Assembly: GCA_964592235.1 (NCBI GenBank)
Contig: CAZQCF010000015.1
Span: 1 to 64,000, forward strand
Origin: PLA3 sp964592235
GTDB lineage: Bacteria; Planctomycetota; Phycisphaerae; UBA1845; UTPLA1
Reading direction: 5' to 3'
DNA: 64,000 nt
The notes beneath the pieces are model-generated. The model did no database searches. It was not told the origin of the DNA and saw only the letters and a list, made by a program, of their open reading frames with translations. Shown here in pieces: positions 18,800-27,676 of this stretch. The position numbers were made by a program, and so were the translations under genes. The stretch's first letter is position 1. Each line of letters begins with the position of its first letter.

Positions 18800-20726
18800 G
18801 ACCGCCCTCCGGGCTAGGTGAGCCGTGCTCACCGTGTTCGTCGTGGTGGATTCCCAGTTCGCTCGCGACTTCGTGAATGAGGTCGGTGTGCTCCTCAACG
18901 AGTTTCGGCAGTGGGGTCTCGCCGGTGATCGTCGCGCGGGAGAGCGGGAAGACCTTCGGCGCGAGGATCACGTTGTAAATGTGCAGGATACCGACGTGGA
19001 TGACGGCGAGAAACGCTTCGTAAGTGTGTGCGATCGTTGCGATGTTGAAGATCCGCCCGCCGAAGAAATGCGAGCTGATCTGCTCGGCCCAGAGAATCAG
19101 GCCGGTGATGCCGAGCAGCATCGTCCCCCAGAAGACGCCGAGGTATTCGAACTTCTCCGCCGGGCTGAATCGCCCGAACGATGGCCGATCTTTGCGAAGG
19201 AAAAGCAAATGCGCGAAGAGTTGCAGCGACTTCTTCGCGTCGTCCATCGAGATCCACATCGGCAATCCGGTGAAGGCGGTGACCCAGGGGGCATGGTGGC
19301 CGCCGGTCATCAGTTCCTGCGCCCGCTTGCGCAGGACGAAGAAGACGTCGAGCATGTGCATGAGGAAGCCGACGACGAGCGCGATGCCGGCCCAATGGTG
19401 GGTGACGCGCGCGGGGCCGAGTCCACCGAAGAGCTGGATGAGCCAGGCCGCCCAGTCGCGGTCGGCGAACTTCAGCGGGAACCCGGTCACGACGAGCAGC
19501 ACGAACAGCACCGTGAGAATCCAGTGTTGCACGCGGTGGCGGACCTTGAAGCGCACCAGTTGCTGCGCGCCGACGGGATGCTCCTCGATGCGTTTGACCA
19601 GCTTGATCAGACGCGGGTCGCCGTGGGCGGTGCGCCCGATGACGATCTGCAGGAGGTCGAGCAGCACCAGCAGGGCCGAGGGACCGAACGTAAGAATCGT
19701 CAGGACGATGAAGGTCGCGGCGATGGCGAATTCGAGCGTGCCCTGGGCCGCGGGCAGGTCGAGATGAACGGCCATGTCGGCGATGGTCAGATCGGCGCCG
19801 GGGTGGCATTGCGTGCTGCGACAGGAATCCGCGATTTTGGAATGGTGGACGCTGGATCGCTCGTCGCGCTTGCTGAGCATGAGGTGCACGTTTTCTCCAG
19901 CGTTGACGTGGCACGACAGGCAGCTCGCGGTGGTTTCGTCGCCGAGCAGGGCGGCTTTGCCGTGAAAGCTGCGCACGAAGCTGGCGACCGACTGCGGGAG
20001 GCTGTGGTCGGCAAGGACCTGCGGATCGCTGTGGCAGACGGCGCAGACCTGGGCGAGTTCGAGGGTCGAACGGGCCGGTTGCAGGCGCGAGGCGACGTGC
20101 CGCATGAAGTAGTTGATGTCGGTCGGCAGTTGCTGGCTGTGACAGACATCGCACCGGTCGAGCATCCGCTCGGAGAGGTCGGCGAAGGCCGGCACGGCGA
20201 TGGTCGGATCGCGGAAGATCGGTTCATCGTGGCAGTAGAGGCAGTTGGATTGCCCCTCGTTGAGCAGCGGTCCGCGGGAGAATTTGAGTTTGGAGAGAAC
20301 GTCCCGCGTGTGAATGCTTCCTTCCAGCATGTCGGCGACGCCGCCATGGCTGAAGGGCTGCTCGGTTCCGGCCGGTCCGGCGAGGTGGCACTGGGTCGCG
20401 CAGTTGACGGGCGTGACGGGTTTGTGCGGGATCGTCGTGACTTCGTCGCGGGCGTGGCAGTCGGTGCAGGCGAGCCGCGCGTGCGGGCCTTTCATGTGCG
20501 TGGTGTAGTCGGGATCGACGAAGTAGATGTGCGCGCGGCCGGTTTGCGGGTCGAGCCGGCTCAAGGCGCGGTATTGATGGCAGAGAAGGCAGTTGTCAGG
20601 ATCGTCGGCGCGGGCGGTTTGCGGAAGGGTGCTCGTCGTCAGCGCGGCGATCAGCACGGTGAGCGCGCGGCGCCACGGAGTCGCGTGATGCCAAATCGGG
20701 GTGGCGGGAATGCAGCGGGTCATCAA
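18789..20726 (-). CDS. Octahaem cytochrome c fused to cytochrome b-type membrane domain
   Basis: The 645-residue protein has a signal peptide (to about residue 40). A multihaem domain follows with CLLCH, CTDCH, CATQCH (CX3CH), CLYCH, CDVCH, CAVCH, CLSCH and CRSTQCH (CX4CH), eight sites to about residue 315. A membrane domain follows with at least five helices and conserved His pairs (VQHWILTVLFVLLVVTG; VTHHWAGIALVVGFLMHML; IAHTYEAFLAVIHVGILHIY). This resembles the cytochrome b561/formate-dehydrogenase-gamma type. The C-terminus is His/Glu-rich. A plausible role is passing electrons between the quinone pool and periplasmic haems. It is the first gene of the operon with the trihaem gene and divergent from the nonahaem gene. 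Confidence 0.9.
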   Translation of the reverse strand: MMTRCIPATPIWHHATPWRRALTVLIAALTTSTLPQTARADDPDNCLLCHQYRALSRLDPQTGRAHIYFVDPDYTTHMKGPHARLACTDCHARDEVTTIPHKPVTPVNCATQCHLAGPAGTEQPFSHGGVADMLEGSIHTRDVLSKLKFSRGPLLNEGQSNCLYCHDEPIFRDPTIAVPAFADLSERMLDRCDVCHSQQLPTDINYFMRHVASRLQPARSTLELAQVCAVCHSDPQVLADHSLPQSVASFVRSFHGKAALLGDETTASCLSCHVNAGENVHLMLSKRDERSSVHHSKIADSCRSTQCHPGADLTIADMAVHLDLPAAQGTLEFAIAATFIVLTILTFGPSALLVLLDLLQIVIGRTAHGDPRLIKLVKRIEEHPVGAQQLVRFKVRHRVQHWILTVLFVLLVVTGFPLKFADRDWAAWLIQLFGGLGPARVTHHWAGIALVVGFLMHMLDVFFVLRKRAQELMTGGHHAPWVTAFTGLPMWISMDDAKKSLQLFAHLLFLRKDRPSFGRFSPAEKFEYLGVFWGTMLLGITGLILWAEQISSHFFGGRIFNIATIAHTYEAFLAVIHVGILHIYNVILAPKVFPLSRATITGETPLPKLVEEHTDLIHEVASELGIHHDEHGEHGSPSPEGGHAG

Positions 20727-20941
20727 CCGCGAACGCCTCCGAGCGTGTTGCGGGCAAGTCGCGCGCCAACAGGGCAGATCCTCATGAGCCGCGCCTCACC
20801 TTGCGAGGGGTGAACATTCCGCACAACGCCGGGGCATTGTGCGCGATGGGGAGCACTCCGCAAAGGGCGCGAGGACGGGGCGCAGGCCCCACGATTGCGA
20901 GAATGTTCGCAACCGAGTCGGATGATTCCACAGTCGTGCCG

Positions 20942-21007
20942 GTGTGAACCCATCGGCGTCCCCCAGATTGACATGCAAGCGTCATGCGATTGGGGAATCG
21001 TTCACAC
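20942..21007. promoter_or_regulatory. Imperfect dyad in the shared region of two cytochrome operons
   Basis: Outer arms GTGTGAAC (20942-20949) and GTTCACAC (21000-21007) are perfectly complementary. Inside, CCCCCA (from 20960) pairs with TGGGG (20991-20995), and the centre holds TGAC/GTCA. The 513-bp gap (20727-21239) contains no convincing gene. The dyad could be an operator or a folded element for the divergent cytochrome operons; this is inference. Confidence 0.45.
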
Positions 21008-21055
21008 AGCTCATTCGAAAGTCGACAAAGGATCGCAAAACCGAAGTTATCGCGC

Positions 21056-21083
21056 TTGTGGCACAGTGATTGCCGATTATACT
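21056..21083 (+). promoter_or_regulatory. Possible promoter of the nonahaem cytochrome gene
   Basis: TTGTGG at 21056-21061 and TATACT at 21078-21083 have a 16-base spacer and point toward the gene at 21240, leaving a leader of about 150 bases. The -35 match is moderate. Confidence 0.35.
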
Positions 21084-21239
21084 TCCACGGTCGCGCGGCT
21101 GGGCGGCGAGCATCCGGCATGATGCACTCGCAGCGTTCGCCGCGAACAAAGATCGCGCGACAAAGTGGATCGATTTGAGGCATGAGACTGCTTTTCCTCT
21201 AACGTGTAACACTCGCAGGATTGCAACAGGAGAGTACGC

Positions 21240-22763
21240 ATGGCGACGTACCTGGCTTCACGCGGAAACCGCACGATGCTCGGCATGGGATTGGTCCTGG
21301 GTCTTTGCGGCGCGGTGCTGCTGGGCATGCAATGCCCCGGCGGCCCGTCTGTTCCCGGCATCACCGACACGGATGGCGACGGCATCCCGGACAGTGAAGA
21401 CAATTGCCCAAATGCAATCAATGCCGATCAGGCCGATGCCGATGGCGACGGGGTTGGAGACGCGTGCGAGCCGCCGCCTCCCGGATCGGGCAACTCCGGC
21501 GTGACCGGCAAGTACGTCGGCTCGGCCCGTTGCGCGCAATGCCACGCGAACATCCACAACAACTGGGCCGCCACGCTTCACGCCAAAGCGTATGAGTCGC
21601 TGGAAGCGATCGGCCAGCAGAACAACGCCGACTGCATCGGCTGCCACGTCGTCGGCTTCGGCGAAGAGGGTGGCTTTGTCGATCGCGCCACGACGAACGT
21701 GCTGGCCGGCGTCGGCTGCGAAGCCTGCCACGGCCCGGCGCGCGACCACGCCGAGAACGCGTCGGATGAGACGCTGCGGCCGCCGCGGAACATCGCAGCG
21801 TCGCTCTGCGGCCAGTGCCACACCGGCGAGCACCATCCGAATTATGATGAATGGCTCACGTCGGGCCATGCAACGGTCGTCGAGAGTCCGGCGACGAGCT
21901 TCACGAACGGCACGAGCCTGAATAGTTGCGGCACGTGTCACTCCGGCGACTATCGCTTTCTGGCAATCATCAATAATGAGACAGTTGCAGATGACGCGCT
22001 GGCGGGTGTTCCCCGAGAAGAGATGAACGCAGTCACCTGCGCCGTCTGCCACAACCCGCACATGCGCACCGGCAACGCCGTAGACCCCGGCGACGGACGG
22101 GACTTCCAGCTTCGCTACCCCGAAGTCACCAGCCCCACGCCCACCAACACCATCGAGGCCACCACCAACGCCGAGCGGTTCAACATCTGCGGTCAGTGCC
22201 ACCACGAGCGCGGTCGAACGTGGACCACGACCTCTCGTCCGCCGCACCACAGTGCCCAGGCAAACGTCTATGTCGGTGAAATGGCCATGCCGCCGACGAC
22301 CGGCGACGATCCGGTTGTGCCGCTCGTGCCCAGCCGCGTCTCGGTGCACTCATTCGCCACCGAGCAGTGCGCGACCTGTCACATGTATCGTGAAGACTTC
22401 CAGAGCGAAGAGGCGCCGGCCATCGCCGGGCACAGCTTCCAGGTCAGCACCAAGGGCTGCGCGAATACGGGTTGCCACCCGTCGTCGGCCGCGGCGACCG
22501 CGGCACTCGCCACGCTCCAGACCGAGATCCAGGGCAAGCTCGACATGGTCAAGATGCGGCTCGATACCTGGGGCAACTGGGAGTACACCTCCAACGGCGG
22601 GCCTTCCAGCGGCGGACAAGCGGCGATCCCGGATAATGTGAAGAAGGTTCGTTTCTTGTATCACTACATCCTCGCGGACGGCAGCAAGGGCATTCACAAT
22701 CCAGATTACGTGCGCGACATGCTGGACGAATGCGACGACTTGCTGACCGCCCAGGGGCTGTAG
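21240..22763 (+). CDS. Secreted nonahaem cytochrome c with thrombospondin type 3 repeat
   Basis: The 507 residues start at an ATG with AGGAG eight bases upstream. The hydrophobic N-terminus ends in LLGMQC, which could be a non-canonical lipobox. Residues about 40-78 form a calcium-binding type 3 repeat (DTDGDGIPDSEDNCP, then DADGDGVGDACEPP). Nine haem sites follow: CAQCH, CIGCH, CEACH, CGQCH, CGTCH, CAVCH, CGQCH, CATCH and a final CANTGCH (CX4CH). The N-terminal haem part resembles cytochrome c554 (GSARCAQCHANIHNNW). A helical tail without haems ends the protein. Its location is predicted as periplasm or cell surface. The acceptor is unknown; c554-like folds pass electrons in nitrogen- and metal-respiring bacteria. 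Confidence 0.9.
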   Translation: MATYLASRGNRTMLGMGLVLGLCGAVLLGMQCPGGPSVPGITDTDGDGIPDSEDNCPNAINADQADADGDGVGDACEPPPPGSGNSGVTGKYVGSARCAQCHANIHNNWAATLHAKAYESLEAIGQQNNADCIGCHVVGFGEEGGFVDRATTNVLAGVGCEACHGPARDHAENASDETLRPPRNIAASLCGQCHTGEHHPNYDEWLTSGHATVVESPATSFTNGTSLNSCGTCHSGDYRFLAIINNETVADDALAGVPREEMNAVTCAVCHNPHMRTGNAVDPGDGRDFQLRYPEVTSPTPTNTIEATTNAERFNICGQCHHERGRTWTTTSRPPHHSAQANVYVGEMAMPPTTGDDPVVPLVPSRVSVHSFATEQCATCHMYREDFQSEEAPAIAGHSFQVSTKGCANTGCHPSSAAATAALATLQTEIQGKLDMVKMRLDTWGNWEYTSNGGPSSGGQAAIPDNVKKVRFLYHYILADGSKGIHNPDYVRDMLDECDDLLTAQGL

Positions 22764-22947
22764 TGCATCGCAGCGCCCGGTGTCGAGGTAACTCGGCGCC
22801 GGGCTGCAGCGGCATCCCCGCTTTGCTTGCGAGGGAAATCGGAATCTGCCCGGTTCATGCAACCGATCCCTGTCCTCGTACCGCGTTGCGCCCTAAAGTA
22901 AGGGAGCGATTCCGGGGCACTGCCTGCGGTCTGGATTGGGATTGATC

Positions 22948-24258
22948 ATGCGCGACCCCTTTGAGCCAGTTGCCAGGCGTCGATTGACTCGACGCATTGT
23001 TGTCTTGCTGGGCTTTGGTACGAGCTTGGTCGCGCTGCCTGCGGCGCAATGCGTCTCGATCGGCAACCCGCCACCGAATTACGGTGTCTACTACAACACG
23101 ACCGATCCCACCAACAACGGCGCGACCTATGTCGGGTCCGCCGCGTGTCGATCCTGTCACAATGACTTCGGCGCGGCACACGCCCTTCACGGCCACGCGC
23201 ATGCATTGAAAGCGCCCCAAGGCGCGTCGCCGACTTATCCAGCCGAGGCGCCGCTCGCCGGGGTGCCCAACCCGCCCGACGGCTTCACCTGGACCGACAT
23301 CTCCTACGTCGTCGGCGGGCACATGCATGGCGCGAAGTTTCTCGATCAGTCGGGCTACGTCATCATCAATTCCACCAGCGGCGTCGATTCGCAGTGGAAT
23401 CTCAAGTCCCCCCCCAATGGCGGCGCCGCGCGGTTCGCGCCGTTCGGCCCGGCCGACCCCGTCCCGCTTCCATATACATTTGACGAATTCGTCCATCGAA
23501 CCACCGGCGCGCGCCCGCAGGATCCCGCCGCGCCGCTCTTCCAGGACGGCCGCGCGGGCATTCGCGGCACCTGGTCCGAGCCGGGCGTGCAGTGCGAGGC
23601 GTGTCACGGCCCCGGCTCGAATCACCTGCCCGATCCGTTCGAGCGCGAGCTGTTCGTCGATCTCACCGGCGCGGAGAGCTGCTTCAAATGTCACAGTCAG
23701 CCCTACGGCGCGACGGATGGCGTGATCCCCGTGAAGGAGTCCTTCATCGTGCCGCTGGCGCAGTACCCCGAGCTGCGCGCCAGCGGGGGGCATCGCGATT
23801 TCTCATGCACCTACTGCCATGACACGCACGCGTCATCGGTGTTTGATCCCGATCGGGGTATTCGCAACCGTTGCACCGCCTGCCATAACACGCTCGATCT
23901 GGGGTTCCACACCGGCGAGGTCTTCACGCGCGGCGACTATTCCGAGCCGTTGAGTTGCGAGAGCTGCCACATGCCCTTCGCCGTGCGGAGCTATTCCACG
24001 GCCGATCCGTCGGTGGTGGGGCCGGTGGCCCGCGTGGCCGATACGCGCTCGCACATCTTCCGCATCAACACGCAGCCGGTCGACTACATTTCGTTCATTT
24101 CGCCGGACGGCACGCAGGTTCGGCGCGATGCCGAGGGCCGCGCGGCGTTGACGGTCGATTACATCTGCCTGCGCTGCCACAACGGCAACGGCGCGTTTTC
24201 GCTGACGCTGGAACGTGCGGCTGAAATCGCGTCGCAGATTCACGAAGAGTTTGAATAA
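22948..24258 (+). CDS. Secreted heptahaem cytochrome c
   Basis: The ATG at 22948 gives 436 residues; a TTG at 22936 is less likely. The signal sequence ends in LPAAQC, again a Gln before Cys, as in the preceding gene. Seven CX2CH sites are seen: CRSCH, CEACH, CFKCH, CTYCH, CTACH, CESCH and CLRCH. A long region (about 95-210) between the first and second sites has no haem and may be a separate domain. The gene lies 184 bases after the nonahaem gene on the same strand and could be cotranscribed. CESCHMPF resembles a haem site in multihaem nitrite or hydroxylamine-type cytochromes, but the active-site signature needed to name an enzyme was not found. Confidence 0.88.
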   Translation: MRDPFEPVARRRLTRRIVVLLGFGTSLVALPAAQCVSIGNPPPNYGVYYNTTDPTNNGATYVGSAACRSCHNDFGAAHALHGHAHALKAPQGASPTYPAEAPLAGVPNPPDGFTWTDISYVVGGHMHGAKFLDQSGYVIINSTSGVDSQWNLKSPPNGGAARFAPFGPADPVPLPYTFDEFVHRTTGARPQDPAAPLFQDGRAGIRGTWSEPGVQCEACHGPGSNHLPDPFERELFVDLTGAESCFKCHSQPYGATDGVIPVKESFIVPLAQYPELRASGGHRDFSCTYCHDTHASSVFDPDRGIRNRCTACHNTLDLGFHTGEVFTRGDYSEPLSCESCHMPFAVRSYSTADPSVVGPVARVADTRSHIFRINTQPVDYISFISPDGTQVRRDAEGRAALTVDYICLRCHNGNGAFSLTLERAAEIASQIHEEFE

Positions 24259-24463
24259 GTCGGCTCGCCGCAATGTGCTTTCATTTTGGAGCCGATACAC
24301 CGCCGCCGTAGGGTGGGCACGGCGCACCGCACTGTCTTGTGTGGAACCCGTCGCCTTTTCCTGCGACCGCTGTTTGGTTAGAGTACGTCGCTCGAAACCG
24401 TTCGCGATGCGGACCGCTCTTGAGCGATCCGAGCGAGCGATGAACTTTGAATGAGGCCGACCC

Positions 24464-25450
24464 ATGACCAAGGACGTACTCGTCTTCGTGGAACAGCGCG
24501 ATGGAAAGATTCTGCCCGCGGCATTGCAGGCGATCTCGGCGGCGCAGCAACTCGCCGGCAAGACTGGCGGTCGCGTTGCGGCCGCGCTGATCGGCAGCGG
24601 TCTTTCGCCGCTCGCGGACCAGCTCGACGCCGCCGGCGTCGCGACGACGTATCTCTGCGAGGCCGACGCGCTGGGCAAGTACAACGCCGTGACCTACGCG
24701 AGATCACTGGCGTCGATGATCCAGAAGGCCGATCCGCAGATTGTGCTGCTCGCCGCGTCGTTCATGGGGCGCGATCTCGCGCCGCGCGTCGCCGTGCGCG
24801 TGAACGCCGGCCTCGCCACCGATTGCATCGAGTTCGACATCGAGGGCAGCGGCGCGCTGGTCGTCCGCCGGCCCATCTACAACGGCAAGGCGACGAGCAA
24901 GGTTCACTTCAACGCCGGGCGCGTGCAGATGGCATCGGTGCGGCCCAACACGTTCGCCATGCCCGGCGGCGCGACGAGCAAGGCCGAGCGCGTGAGCGTG
25001 CCGTTCAACGCCGACGCCGGCGACGCGCGACAGGTTACGAAGGAAATCGTCCGCACCGGCGGCGCGGAGAAGGATGTCACCGAGGCGGCGATCGTCGTCT
25101 CCGGCGGGCGCAGTCTCAAATCCGAGGAGAACTTCAAGATTATTTTCGATCTCGCGCACGCTTTGGATGCGGCCGTCGGCGCGAGTCGCGCGGCGTGTGA
25201 CGCGGGCTATCAGCCGCACTCGCGGCAGGTGGGGCTGACGGGCAAGACGGTGACGCCGTCGCTCTATGTGGCGTGCGGCATCAGCGGGGCGATTCAGCAC
25301 CTGGCCGGCATGCGCGGCAGCCGCCGGATCGTGGCGATCAACACGGATGCGGAAGCGCCGATCTTCAAGGTGGCTGACATCGGCGTGGTGGCGGACCTGT
25401 TTACCTTTGTTCCGTTGCTGACGGAGGAAGTGAAGAAGGTCAAGCACTAA
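24464..25450 (+). CDS. etfA: Electron transfer flavoprotein, alpha subunit
   Basis: EtfA forms a heterodimer with EtfB, binds FAD, and carries electrons from acyl-CoA dehydrogenases to a quinone reductase. The 328 residues match family length. The C-terminal FAD domain shows the signature GLTGKTVTPSLYVACGISGA followed by QHLAGMRGS and IVAINTDAEAPIF. The start ATG has GAGG about ten bases upstream. No etfB lies next to it, although etfB usually directly precedes etfA. The next gene downstream is the membrane Fe-S oxidoreductase, a known functional partner type. Confidence 0.95.
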   Translation: MTKDVLVFVEQRDGKILPAALQAISAAQQLAGKTGGRVAAALIGSGLSPLADQLDAAGVATTYLCEADALGKYNAVTYARSLASMIQKADPQIVLLAASFMGRDLAPRVAVRVNAGLATDCIEFDIEGSGALVVRRPIYNGKATSKVHFNAGRVQMASVRPNTFAMPGGATSKAERVSVPFNADAGDARQVTKEIVRTGGAEKDVTEAAIVVSGGRSLKSEENFKIIFDLAHALDAAVGASRAACDAGYQPHSRQVGLTGKTVTPSLYVACGISGAIQHLAGMRGSRRIVAINTDAEAPIFKVADIGVVADLFTFVPLLTEEVKKVKH

Positions 25451-25535
25451 GTTCCGCCGGTATCGTCCTCGTTTTCGGTGCTTTTTGCGCTGGGCGGCCT
25501 GGCATCGAGTGACTCTTCGCGCTGTGCGATTCTCG

Positions 25536-25541
25536 TATAAA
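25536..25541 (+). promoter_or_regulatory. Possible -10 box, leaderless start of Fe-S oxidoreductase
   Basis: TATAAA ends eight bases before the ATG at 25550, and no Shine-Dalgarno is present. No good -35 box was seen at the expected distance. Confidence 0.3.
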
Positions 25542-25549
25542 CTTGCGCC

Positions 25550-27616
25550 ATGAACCCCATCGCCATGTCGCTCCTGCTCGTCGTCGCCTGGGGCCTGTTT
25601 GCCTGGCAACTCAAACGCCGCTACGCGCTCATGACGCTCGGCCCCGGCGAGAGCCGCCTTGATCATCTCGCCGAGCGCCTTCGCCGCACCTGGCAATACG
25701 CCTTCGCCCAGAAACGCATGCGCCGCTATTGGTGGGCCGGCGTCGCGCATCAGTTCATCTTCCTCGGGTTCATCATTCTTCTGCTGCGGTCGCTCTTGCT
25801 GTTCGGGCGCGGGTTTGACGCCGACTTCAACTTCTGGGGCCTGCTCGCGCGCGGCACCGCGCTGGGCGACGGCTACTCCCTTTTGAAGGACATCTTCGTC
25901 GTCCTCGTCATCGTTTCGGCGGCGCTGTTTCTCTATTACCGCCTCATCAAGCGCGAGCGCCGCATGACGCTCTCCACCGAGGGTGTCATCATCCTGCTCA
26001 TCATCGAATCCATGATGTGGGCCGACATCCTCCACGACGGCGCCGAGCAGCGGCTGCACGCGCACCGGGCCGTCGCTGCCGCGGCACATACTGGCTTCGA
26101 CGGGTTTGAACCGGCCGGCTCGATCATGGCGATGGTGTTGAGCGGCGTCGGCAGCGAATCGGCCCTGTCCTACATTTCCGCGTTCGGCTTCTGGACGCAC
26201 GTTACGCTCGTGCTGCTGTTTCTGAACCTGCTGCCGGTTTCGAAGCACTTCCACATCGTCACGGCGATCCCGAACGTGTTCACCCAGTCGCTCCACCCGC
26301 GCGGCCGGCTGCCGAACGTCGAGGACATCGAGGGCAAGATCGAGCGAGAAGAGACGCTCGGCCTGACGCGCATCACGCAACTGTCGTGGAAGAGCGTGCT
26401 CGACTTATATACATGCACGGAGTGCGGCCGCTGCACCGACCAATGCCCGGCGAATCAGACCGGGAAATTGCTTTCGCCCAAGCAACTGACGCTCGATTTG
26501 AGGGATTACCTCTACAAGAACGAAGACAAACTCGTCGCCGCGAAGCGCGCTGCCGCTGGTGGTAACGGCAACGGCGATGCGTGGACGCCGTCCGACTTCG
26601 TGCCGGACATCATCAAGCCCGAGGTGCTCTGGGCCTGCACGACCTGCGGCGCGTGCGAAACGGAGTGCCCGGTGTTCATCACGTACGTCGACAAGATCGT
26701 CGACATGCGGCGGCACCTCGTGATGGAGAAGTCGGAGTTCCCCGCCGAGTTGCAGAATGCCTTCCGCGGCATGGAGTCGAATTCCAACCCGTGGAACTTC
26801 CCGGCGAGCGACCGCGCGGCATGGGCGGCCGATCTCGATGTGCCGCGCATCGCCGAGAAGCCCGACGCGGCCGTGCTGTTCTGGGTCGGCTGCTCGGCGT
26901 CGTTCGACGATCGCGCCCGGCGGATCGCCCGCGCGACAGCGCAGTTGCTCAAGGCCGCTGGAGTCGATTTCGCGATTCTCGCGGAGGAGGAGCAATGCAC
27001 CGGCGACCCGGCGCGGCGGGCCGGCAACGAGTTCCTCTTCCAGATGCTCGCGCAGGCGAACGTCGAGACGCTTAACCGCTACAACCCGCGCACGATCGTC
27101 ACGACCTGCCCGCATTGCTTCAACACATTGTTGAATGAGTATCCCGACTTCGGCGGCAAGTTCAACGTCGTGCATCATTCGGTCTATCTCGCCGATCTCG
27201 TGAAAGCGGGCAAGCTGAAGCCCTCCAACCGCATCGACGCGAAAGTCGCCTACCACGATTCGTGTTACATGGGGCGGTACAACGAAGTCTACGAGCCGCC
27301 GCGCGAAACGCTCCGAGCCATCCCCGGGCTGACTGTGCTGGAGCCGGCGCAGACGCGCGATCGCGGCCTGTGCTGCGGCGCGGGCGGGGCGCAGATGTTC
27401 AAGGAGGAGGAACACGCCCGCGAAGGCGCGCAAGGTGAGCGCGTGAACATCCGACGCGCCGAGCAGTTGCTCGACACCAAGCCCGACTTGGTCGCCTCAA
27501 GCTGCCCGTTCTGTCAGCGCATGCTGATCGACGGCCTCGCCAGCAAGCAGCGCGAGGACGTGAAACAGTTCGACATCGCCGAATTGCTCTGGCAGTCGGT
27601 GGAGAAGCCCGCCTGA
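25550..27616 (+). CDS. Membrane Fe-S oxidoreductase, ETF:menaquinone oxidoreductase-like
   Basis: The 688 residues comprise an N-terminal membrane part with about six hydrophobic helices of the NarI/heterodisulfide reductase type (to about 260). Two 4Fe-4S binding segments follow (C289, C292, C295, C299 with CP; and C363, C366, C369, C373 with CP). Two cysteine-rich CCG-type domains end the chain, including CPHCFNTLLNEYP and later RDRGLCCGAGGAQMF and CPFCQRM. Fused proteins of this plan beside etf genes have been proposed as quinone-linked oxidoreductases that reoxidise ETF in bacteria such as Geobacter and Syntrophomonas. The partner EtfA is directly upstream. An acyl-CoA dehydrogenase lies 1.1 kb away on the other strand. 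Confidence 0.88.
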   Translation: MNPIAMSLLLVVAWGLFAWQLKRRYALMTLGPGESRLDHLAERLRRTWQYAFAQKRMRRYWWAGVAHQFIFLGFIILLLRSLLLFGRGFDADFNFWGLLARGTALGDGYSLLKDIFVVLVIVSAALFLYYRLIKRERRMTLSTEGVIILLIIESMMWADILHDGAEQRLHAHRAVAAAAHTGFDGFEPAGSIMAMVLSGVGSESALSYISAFGFWTHVTLVLLFLNLLPVSKHFHIVTAIPNVFTQSLHPRGRLPNVEDIEGKIEREETLGLTRITQLSWKSVLDLYTCTECGRCTDQCPANQTGKLLSPKQLTLDLRDYLYKNEDKLVAAKRAAAGGNGNGDAWTPSDFVPDIIKPEVLWACTTCGACETECPVFITYVDKIVDMRRHLVMEKSEFPAELQNAFRGMESNSNPWNFPASDRAAWAADLDVPRIAEKPDAAVLFWVGCSASFDDRARRIARATAQLLKAAGVDFAILAEEEQCTGDPARRAGNEFLFQMLAQANVETLNRYNPRTIVTTCPHCFNTLLNEYPDFGGKFNVVHHSVYLADLVKAGKLKPSNRIDAKVAYHDSCYMGRYNEVYEPPRETLRAIPGLTVLEPAQTRDRGLCCGAGGAQMFKEEEHAREGAQGERVNIRRAEQLLDTKPDLVASSCPFCQRMLIDGLASKQREDVKQFDIAELLWQSVEKPA

Positions 27617-27676
27617 CGAGCGACCGTACTCGTCCAGCGTTCTGTATTCTGCATACTGAACGGGCGATGGATGGGC

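Noticed and set aside
18825..20813. 662-codon frame opposite the octahaem cytochrome
   Set aside because: The opposite strand shows eight haem motifs and membrane helices in order; this frame is a shadow.
20727..21239. Several small frames between the cytochrome operons
   Set aside because: No start signals, inconsistent composition and no recognisable motif; treated as regulatory DNA.
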